Program-made: the position numbers and the translations under genes
NCBI RefSeq assembly: GCF_000299915.1
Contig: NZ_AMRI01000010.1
Coordinates: 62,001-126,000, forward strand
Origin: Gallaecimonas xiamenensis 3-C-1
Lineage (GTDB): Bacteria; Pseudomonadota; Gammaproteobacteria; Enterobacterales; Gallaecimonadaceae
Length of the DNA stretch: 64,000 nucleotides
Reading direction: 5' to 3'
Shown here: positions 58,613-64,000 of the stretch, one piece after another
Layout of the letters: each line of letters begins with the position of its first letter
Position numbering within the stretch: position 1 is the first letter of the stretch
The notes under the pieces: model-generated
What the model was told of the DNA's origin: nothing
What the model saw: only the letters and a program-made list of their open reading frames with translations
The model's database searches: none

Positions 58613-59254
58613 ATGGACCTTAGCCAAGACGCTGCCTCTGTGCTTATCGTCCACCCCAGCCCCTTGTTGCGAGAAGCCCTGCAAAGCTATATCGAGTCCA
58701 AGGGGCCGCTGCGGGTGGCTGGGGTCAGTGACAGCCTTGAGGCCCTGGCCATGGCGGAACATTGCCGGCCACAGCTGGTGCTGTTGGCCCTGGCAAGCGA
58801 AGACGATCTGTCATTGCTGTCGGCCCTGGTGGCTTTGCCCTGGTCGCCCCGGGTGCTGCTGCTTTGCAAGGCCCTTGGGGAGCCGGTGCGGGCCGCCATC
58901 CGCCTGGGGGCCAGCGGGGTGCTCAGCGAAGACGACAGCGGCAGCCAGCTACTCAAGGCCCTTGGCTGTGTCCTTAACGGCGAGCTGTGGGTGGACAGGG
59001 CCCTGACCGCCAGCCTGCTTCGGGATCTGCGTAAGCCCCCAACCGAACCCAGCCCGGTGGGCCTGTCGCCACGGGAGCGCCAAATCGTGGCCCTGGTGGC
59101 CCAGGGCATGAGCACAGGGCGCCTGGCCGACCAGCTCCACATCAGTGAAAAAACCGTGCGAAATCACCTTTCTTCCATCTACGACAAGCTCCAGGTCGCC
59201 GACCGGGTCGAGCTTGCCCTCTACGCCCTCAAGCAAGGCATCAATAAAATTTGA
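58613..59254 (+). CDS. LuxR-type regulator with degenerate receiver domain
   Basis: The 213-residue protein has a receiver-like fold (about 8-125) followed by a LuxR HTH (LSPRERQIVALVAQGMSTGR ... ISEKTVRNHLSSIYDKLQVA). The residue expected to be the phosphoacceptor Asp (in LVLLALAS, about 59) is Ala, the acidic pair at the start reads VHPS, and the conserved Lys is absent. So it is probably not controlled by phosphorylation. No kinase is adjacent. Confidence 0.88.
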   Translation: MDLSQDAASVLIVHPSPLLREALQSYIESKGPLRVAGVSDSLEALAMAEHCRPQLVLLALASEDDLSLLSALVALPWSPRVLLLCKALGEPVRAAIRLGASGVLSEDDSGSQLLKALGCVLNGELWVDRALTASLLRDLRKPPTEPSPVGLSPRERQIVALVAQGMSTGRLADQLHISEKTVRNHLSSIYDKLQVADRVELALYALKQGINKI

Positions 59255-59404
59255 TGATTTTCAGGTTGTTACCCCTAGTTATGGGCATTTGTCCCGGTGC
59301 GGCGGGACAGCGGCCCCAGCGCAAAATGAGCAGCCTGGCCCATGGCGAGCAGGGCCTTGCCTCACCTAGCCTGACAGCAGGTGGGTTAAGACGAGGACGG
59401 CATC

Positions 59405-59725
59405 ATGGAACTGCGGCAGGCAGCGCGCCTTAAGGGCGCCTTCTTGGTACAGATCCGGGGCCTGGATCCCTTGGGTCAGCCATTCAACCTCACCTCCTTG
59501 GCCGACAACATTGGTGCAGGTGGTCTCTATATGCAGTTGCCCCTGCCCCTTGCCGTTGGGGCCTATGCCCTGGTGGCGGTGCAACTGGACCGGCGCCTGA
59601 TGATGGTGGCGCGCAGCCAGGTGCTGCGCAGCGAACCCAGGGCCCATGGTCTGCACGGCTTGGGAATGGGGTTTGTGAAAACCCGGCTGCTGGCCAGTAG
59701 GCATGGACGCTCAAGAAAGAAGTGA
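59405..59725 (+). CDS. PilZ-domain protein
   Basis: The 106-residue protein has the RxxxR motif (RQAAR, residues 4-8) and a DNIGAGGLY segment corresponding to the (D/N)xSxxG motif, with Gly at the Ser position. PilZ domains bind cyclic di-GMP. It is preceded by the LuxR-like regulator and followed by a secreted protein gene, 33 bp downstream. The Ser-to-Gly change could weaken ligand binding. Confidence 0.75.
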   Translation: MELRQAARLKGAFLVQIRGLDPLGQPFNLTSLADNIGAGGLYMQLPLPLAVGAYALVAVQLDRRLMMVARSQVLRSEPRAHGLHGLGMGFVKTRLLASRHGRSRKK

Positions 59726-59758
59726 AAAAACAACGACCTTGCTTGCGGAGATACAATC

Positions 59759-61045
59759 ATGAATAGCTGCAAAATCCCGTTACGCTACCCTGCTGGCTTT
59801 GCCGCCAGTGCCTTGTTGCTCCTTGGCTTGGTCCCCGGCGCCCAGGCGGCTCCCCCTGCCAAGCCGGCCTGCGGCACTAATGGCCCCTTGGTGGTGAGCG
59901 ACCTCAACGCCGACAGTTACAACTACACCCAAGGGGAGAGCGGCACCTTGGTGTCGGCCTTCACTGTGATGTCGCCACCTCTCAATATCACCGGCGGCTG
60001 CGACGCGGCCCTGCTCCCGGTTTATGGCAACGGCAAGTCCGAGCCGGATGCCAGGGTAGTGGCGGTGGCGTTGGCGGTAGGGGAGGTCACAGTCCTCGAA
60101 CCCCTGGGAGCCGTGCTCAGTGACGCCCAGGTGCAAGCGCTGCGCGCCGCCATCAGCCTGTCCCCCGGCACCACCATCCTGGATAACCCGGGCAGTGGCA
60201 GCTTTGCCGCCAGCTTGGCCTTTACCAAGCTGGACCTGCCGGCCGGCGAATATGCGGTGGGCATTGAAGTCAGGCCCCAAGACGGGGTTGGCTTGGGGGG
60301 CACTGTGGTCAAATCGCTGTTTGTGACCGTCACCGAGCCCACCCAGGTCGATACCCAGGCCCCTATTTTGAGCATCACCAACCCCACCGAGGCCCCCAGA
60401 CTGTGCGTCAACAGCGAGCTGGCTCTGGGGCTTAGCGCCGTAGACCCGCTGGAAAATGGCGCCGGTACCGGGGTCTGGGCTCTGCGCGGCGCCCTGTGGA
60501 GCGCAGGCGGCCTGATGCTGTCGGACCTGCCCGGCATGGCGGTCAGCCCGGCCTTGTGGGTGGCGGCCGGTGAGCCGGTCTCGGCCCAGGCCATGGTCAG
60601 CAACAATGCGCCTGGCCAGTTCCTGGTCAAGGCCGAGGCGGACGACAACGCCGGCCACACCGGCCTTGCCGATACCGCTTACAGCGTCGGCCTCAATGTG
60701 GTGGCCCTGCCGCCCATGAGTCTGGGCAAGGCCTTTAAGCCCGGTGCCACCCTGCCCATCAAGTGGAATTTCGGTGACTGCGACGGCCAGGGCCTGCCAC
60801 CCTTTGCCTCGGTAAGGCTGGTGATAACCGACCCCAGCGGTTACAGCGAACAGCGCTGGGCCGGTGACGGCGCCGCCAATATTCGCTGGGAACTGGACGA
60901 CGCCGGTAATGTGACCCACTACATCAGCAACTACCCCATCCCCATGGCCGGCCATTACCAGGTTGACCTGTACGTGGACGACGTGGACGGGGCCAGCATG
61001 CTGCAAGGCAGCCTGAGCTTTGACGCCCAAGCCAAGGGCAAGTAA
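59759..61045 (+). CDS. Secreted protein of unknown function
   Basis: The 428-residue protein has a signal peptide (cleavage near GAQAAPPA). The mature part is probably beta-rich, with Ig-like segments (VDTQAPILSITNPTEAPRLC, then LGKAFKPGATLPIKWNFGDC) and few Cys. The PIKWNFGDC motif resembles repeats in other secreted proteins of unknown function. No catalytic motif is seen. Confidence 0.75.
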   Translation: MNSCKIPLRYPAGFAASALLLLGLVPGAQAAPPAKPACGTNGPLVVSDLNADSYNYTQGESGTLVSAFTVMSPPLNITGGCDAALLPVYGNGKSEPDARVVAVALAVGEVTVLEPLGAVLSDAQVQALRAAISLSPGTTILDNPGSGSFAASLAFTKLDLPAGEYAVGIEVRPQDGVGLGGTVVKSLFVTVTEPTQVDTQAPILSITNPTEAPRLCVNSELALGLSAVDPLENGAGTGVWALRGALWSAGGLMLSDLPGMAVSPALWVAAGEPVSAQAMVSNNAPGQFLVKAEADDNAGHTGLADTAYSVGLNVVALPPMSLGKAFKPGATLPIKWNFGDCDGQGLPPFASVRLVITDPSGYSEQRWAGDGAANIRWELDDAGNVTHYISNYPIPMAGHYQVDLYVDDVDGASMLQGSLSFDAQAKGK

Positions 61046-61048
61046 GGC

Positions 61049-61075
61049 AAAGGGCCACGCAAGTGGCCCTTTTTT
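61049..61075 (+). terminator. Terminator after the secreted protein gene
   Basis: AAAGGGCCAC GCAA GTGGCCCTTT with a T run. Confidence 0.85.
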
Positions 61076-61135
61076 ATCACCCTGTTTTTCCTCTCGCTTA
61101 TTGACCTGCACCCCGGCTCCGGGCTTTGATGGGGC

Positions 61136-61876
61136 ATGTGCAGCGTGATCATACTGCGCCGCCCCGGCCACCCCTGGCCGGTGCTGATCGGCGCCAACCG
61201 TGACGAAATGCAAGCCAGGCCCTGGCAGGGGCCTGGCCGTTATTGGCCGCAGCTGCCCAAGGTGCGGGCCGGGCAGGACTTAAACGCCGGCGGCACCTGG
61301 CAGGGGATTAACGACCAGGGGGTGCAGGCGGCGGTATTGAACCGCTTTGGCAGCCTGGGCCCGGCACCGGGCAAGCGTTCCCGTGGCGAACTGCCGCTGC
61401 TGGCCCTGGCCGAAGACAACGCCGGCTGCGCCGCCCAGGTGATAGCCGAGCTGGACCCCAGCCAATACCAGCCCTTCAACATGCTGGTGGCAGACAGTCA
61501 CCAGGCGTTTTGGCTGGCCAACCGGGGGGAGGCCATCAGTCTGCAACGGGTACCCGAAGGGCTGTCCATGCTCACCGCCCACGACCTTAACGACACCCAG
61601 GCCAGCCCGCGCATGGCCCATAACCTGCCCCGTTTTCGCCTGGCCCAGGTGCCAGATCCGGCCAAGCCCAACTGGCAGGCCTGGCAGCAGCTGCTGGGCT
61701 TTGAAGGGGAGCAGCCCCCGGACCCGGCCCACTTCGACATCCGCGCCGACGCCCTTTGCATCCGCAGCAATATAGGTTTTCAAACCGTTTCCTCCTCCCT
61801 TATCGCCCTGCCGGCAACGGGCCAGCCCCTGTGGTGGTTTGACGGCGGCCAGGGCTTTGCGCTGGTAGCCGATTAA
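61136..61876 (+). CDS. NRDE (TANGO2-like) family protein
   Basis: The 246-residue protein begins MCSVIILRRPGHPWPVLIGA and has the NRDE motif (GANRDEMQARP), with the N-terminal Cys typical of the Ntn-hydrolase-like fold. LNAGGTWQGINDQGVQAAVL is also family-typical. In eukaryotes the homologue TANGO2 is linked to heme/lipid handling; the bacterial role is unknown. Confidence 0.88.
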   Translation: MCSVIILRRPGHPWPVLIGANRDEMQARPWQGPGRYWPQLPKVRAGQDLNAGGTWQGINDQGVQAAVLNRFGSLGPAPGKRSRGELPLLALAEDNAGCAAQVIAELDPSQYQPFNMLVADSHQAFWLANRGEAISLQRVPEGLSMLTAHDLNDTQASPRMAHNLPRFRLAQVPDPAKPNWQAWQQLLGFEGEQPPDPAHFDIRADALCIRSNIGFQTVSSSLIALPATGQPLWWFDGGQGFALVAD

Positions 61877-61937
61877 AAGCCTTGTGAGTTCCCGGATTCG
61901 ATCATAAATTCCCAAAACTGAGAATTGATGTTCGGAT

Positions 61938-62498
61938 ATGCTCATGAGCGACCCCTTGGAACTGACCCTGGCCAACCGGCTTAGGGCCCTTCGCCGGCAG
62001 CAGGGCTGGTCCCTTGATGAAATGGCCCAGCGGGCCGGTGTCAGCCGCGCCAGCCTGTCCCGTATCGAAAAGGCCGAAGTCAGCCCCACCACGGCGGTGC
62101 TGGCCAAGATCTGCTCGGCCTTTGGCCTGAGCCTGTCGCACCTGCTGGCCCAGGTGGAAAGCGGCCCCCGCGCCCTGGTGCCCCTGGCCGACCAGCCTCT
62201 GTGGCAGGATCAGGCCAGCGGTTTTAGCCGCCGCAGCGTCTCGCCCCCCGAGCCCGGGTTGTCGTGCGAAGTGCTGGCCTGCACCCTGGAGGCGGGGGCC
62301 AGTCTCCATTACCCCCAGCCCACCCGCCCTGGCCTTGAGCACCACCTGGTAATGCAAAGCGGGCAGCTGCGGCTGTGGGTAGAAGACCAGGCCTACGATC
62401 TGGGGCCGGGGGATTGCCTGCGCTACAAGACCTTTGGCCAAAGCCGTTTTCAGGTGCTGGGGGAGCAAAGCGCCCAGTACCTGCTGGTGCTGATCTGA
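61938..62498 (+). CDS. XRE-cupin transcriptional regulator
   Basis: The 186-residue protein has an N-terminal helix-turn-helix (LANRLRALRRQQGWSLDEMA ... GVSRASLSRIEKAEVSPTTA) and a C-terminal cupin domain (HHLVMQSGQLRLWVEDQAYDL). It overlaps the following GNAT gene by one base (TGATG), so it probably regulates its own operon. Confidence 0.9.
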   Translation: MLMSDPLELTLANRLRALRRQQGWSLDEMAQRAGVSRASLSRIEKAEVSPTTAVLAKICSAFGLSLSHLLAQVESGPRALVPLADQPLWQDQASGFSRRSVSPPEPGLSCEVLACTLEAGASLHYPQPTRPGLEHHLVMQSGQLRLWVEDQAYDLGPGDCLRYKTFGQSRFQVLGEQSAQYLLVLI

Positions 62499-63034
62499 TG
62501 GAGGAAATAGCGGTGCATATCAAGGAATTGCAGGGCCAAGAGGCCCAGGCCAAGCTTGACCACCTGGCGGCGGTACTGCACCGCTGCGTATCCGACGGCG
62601 CGTCGGTCAGTTTTATTGCCCCCTTCACCCTGGAAGATGCCAGGGGCTATTGGCGGCAAAAGGTGCTGCCCCGGCTGGGGGGCCGGCTGCGGCTTTTTGT
62701 GGCCGAGGCCGACGGGCGGGTGGTAGGCACAGTGCTCTTGGACGCCGATACCCCGCCCAACCAGCCTCACCGGGCCGAGGTGGCCAAGCTGCTGGTGCAC
62801 GGAGACTATCAGCGCCGGGGCATAGCCCAGGCCCTGATGACTCACCTGCTGGCAGAGGCCTCTGCCATGGGCCTTACCCTGCTGACTCTGGACACCCGCA
62901 CCCACGACAAGGCCGAGCCTTTGTACCGCAAGCTGGGGTTTGTCACGGTCGGGGTGATACCGGCCTTTGCCCTCAGCCCCGACGGCAGCAGCCTGGACGG
63001 CACCACGGTGATGTATAAACAGCTGGGCCAATAA
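62498..63034 (+). CDS. GNAT-family N-acetyltransferase
   Basis: The 178-residue protein has the acetyl-CoA-binding motif A (VAKLLVHGDYQRRGIAQALM, i.e. Q/RxxGxG/A) and a conserved C-terminal region (LTLLTLDTRTHDKAEPLYRK). The ATG at 62498 overlaps the regulator's stop; GTG 62513, with GGAGG 8 bp before, is an alternative start. Substrate unknown, but it is probably linked to the XRE-cupin regulator. Confidence 0.88.
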   Translation: MEEIAVHIKELQGQEAQAKLDHLAAVLHRCVSDGASVSFIAPFTLEDARGYWRQKVLPRLGGRLRLFVAEADGRVVGTVLLDADTPPNQPHRAEVAKLLVHGDYQRRGIAQALMTHLLAEASAMGLTLLTLDTRTHDKAEPLYRKLGFVTVGVIPAFALSPDGSSLDGTTVMYKQLGQ

Positions 63035-63159
63035 AGGCGCCGGGCCTGGCCCGGTTTTCCCCAAACCCTATTAGGGAATGGGGACAAACTAGGCACCTTG
63101 TTATTTTCAATAGTCCTTAGTGGTTATTTGACTTATATTTCATGGGCTAGGCGCTAGGC

Positions 63160-63537
63160 ATGGTTTGGCGCAGGGAAGAACCGTCAGAAATAAGACAGAT
63201 GATTAAAACGGCAAAACTCATTACGGTATGGATGCTGATTTGGCTGGGGTTGGTGATCTACCAATTCCTGGTGCCCTCAGTGCCTGCCGCTCCCAACCCT
63301 CTCCCCACAGTGTCGTCCCCCAGCAGCGTGTTTCGGCTGCAGATAAAGACCAGCCCGGCCAAGGCCAGGGTGCGGGTGATGAACATCCCCGACAAGTACC
63401 AGTACGGCATGGCGTTGCCTCCGGGCCAATACCGCATCAAGGTGGACGCCCCCGGATACCAGAGCAAGAGCCTGGTGCTGCAGGTCAAGGCCGGACAGGC
63501 CTCGGACATTTTCCACGTGGCTCTGGAGAGGAAATAA
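63160..63537 (+). CDS. Membrane-anchored PEGA-like protein
   Basis: The 125-residue protein has a single transmembrane helix (VWMLIWLGLVIYQFLVP), a Pro/Ser linker and a C-terminal PEGA-like domain (RLQIKTSPAKARVRVMNIPD ... GQYRIKVDAPGYQSKSL). ATG 63199 is an alternative start that would leave a short N-terminus before the helix. It lies 3 bp upstream of the next gene. Confidence 0.7.
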   Translation: MVWRREEPSEIRQMIKTAKLITVWMLIWLGLVIYQFLVPSVPAAPNPLPTVSSPSSVFRLQIKTSPAKARVRVMNIPDKYQYGMALPPGQYRIKVDAPGYQSKSLVLQVKAGQASDIFHVALERK

Positions 63538-63540
63538 ACC

Positions 63541-64000
63541 ATGACCCCATTAACCGGCAAGGCGGCCGCCACCTTCGCCAACAACTGGTTGCCCGGCTAT
63601 CGCCTCGATATCGACGCCAGTAACGAAAAAGCCGCCGACCACCCCCTTAAAACCTCCGGTGTCTACGAGCTGAGCTCACATCGCACCCGCTCCAGGGAGA
63701 CCGGCACCCGCAACCATGATTGTCGCAATGAAGCCGAGTGCGACCATCACCTTAAGGCCTACGAACAGGCCTGCCACAACGGCAGGAACCCTGAGCTGAT
63801 CGCCAAGGCCGTCGGGTTGATCAAGCAGGACCCTGTGGCCTCCTTCAGCCTACGCAGGGATCTGGAAAAACGCACCCACAGTTATATCGAGATCTGCAGC
63901 AACTGCAGCGGTCAAGGGTGCGTGCGCTGCCACAATTGCAGCGGCTCAGGCCAGGTAACCTGTTGGTCTTGCAGCGGTGGCCGGGTTAGCTGCGGCTCTT
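63541..64000 (+). CDS. Protein with DnaJ-type CxxCxGxG zinc-finger repeats, 3' end outside window
   Basis: The frame is open from ATG 63541 to the end of the window (153 residues visible). The first 115 residues are helical and polar. From about 118 it has CSNCSGQGCVRCHNCSGSG then CWSCSGGRVSCGS, repeated CxxC units as in the DnaJ zinc-binding domain. It lacks a J domain so far. It is probably translationally coupled to the PEGA-like gene. Confidence 0.8.
   Translation, partial: MTPLTGKAAATFANNWLPGYRLDIDASNEKAADHPLKTSGVYELSSHRTRSRETGTRNHDCRNEAECDHHLKAYEQACHNGRNPELIAKAVGLIKQDPVASFSLRRDLEKRTHSYIEICSNCSGQGCVRCHNCSGSGQVTCWSCSGGRVSCGS

Overview
The window comes from a GC-rich gammaproteobacterial chromosome. 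The order suhB/trmJ-cysE-iscRSUA-hscBA-fdx, iscX, ndk-rlmN-pilW-rodZ-ispG-hisS-yfgM-bamB-der, xseA/guaB-guaA, together with queA-tgt-yajC-secDF and an IscR-type box upstream of iscR, is typical of the Alteromonadales/Aeromonadales/Gallaecimonas neighbourhood. The genus guess (Gallaecimonas-like) is inference only.

Backbone, 1-38.97 kb. The window opens inside a gene that joins the C-terminal part of an acyl-CoA synthetase to a heme-oxygenase-like diiron oxidase domain, followed by an SDR, a TPR protein and a QseBC-like two-component pair. Next come tRNA queuosine modification and Sec accessory translocation (queA, tgt, yajC, secD, secF), a rhodanese and small envelope proteins, an LtaS-like sulfatase-fold enzyme, the complete Isc iron-sulfur assembly operon with cysE inserted just upstream, and the rlmN-to-der block. 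An 830-bp repeat-filled gap lies between an OsmC-like gene and aguAB (agmatine to putrescine), and then xseA and guaBA follow.

Accessory region, about 38.97-57 kb. guaA marks the junction. The last 12 bases of guaA recur at 41136-41147 and bracket an AbiEi/AbiEii-type toxin-antitoxin pair. After a hairpin-rich non-coding stretch comes a compact four-gene, overlapping minus-strand operon: a two-helix membrane protein, a small soluble adaptor-like protein, a middle component and an SMC-like ATPase with a CxxC...CxxC zinc-hook. I interpret it as an ABC-3C-type conflict system. The membrane protein and the adaptor share a 13-residue S-x-[VI]-HGD-[VL]-x-x-GN-[ND]-T motif, which suggests a homotypic link between effector and core. 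An MFS/HxlR divergent pair follows. Then come about 84 perfect copies of a 7-bp repeat that run into a degraded copy of the guaA 3' end, a full-length orphan Tc-toxin A subunit gene (7.6 kb, visibly AT-richer) and a disrupted pseudogene.

Right flank, 57-64 kb. This is again GC-rich: a LysR/VOC divergent pair, a LuxR-type regulator with a degenerate receiver, a PilZ protein, a secreted protein of unknown function, an NRDE protein, an XRE-cupin regulator with a GNAT acetyltransferase, a membrane-anchored PEGA-like protein, and the start of a gene with DnaJ-type CxxC repeats cut off by the window end. I saw no tRNA, rRNA, CRISPR array, integrase or intact insertion sequence.
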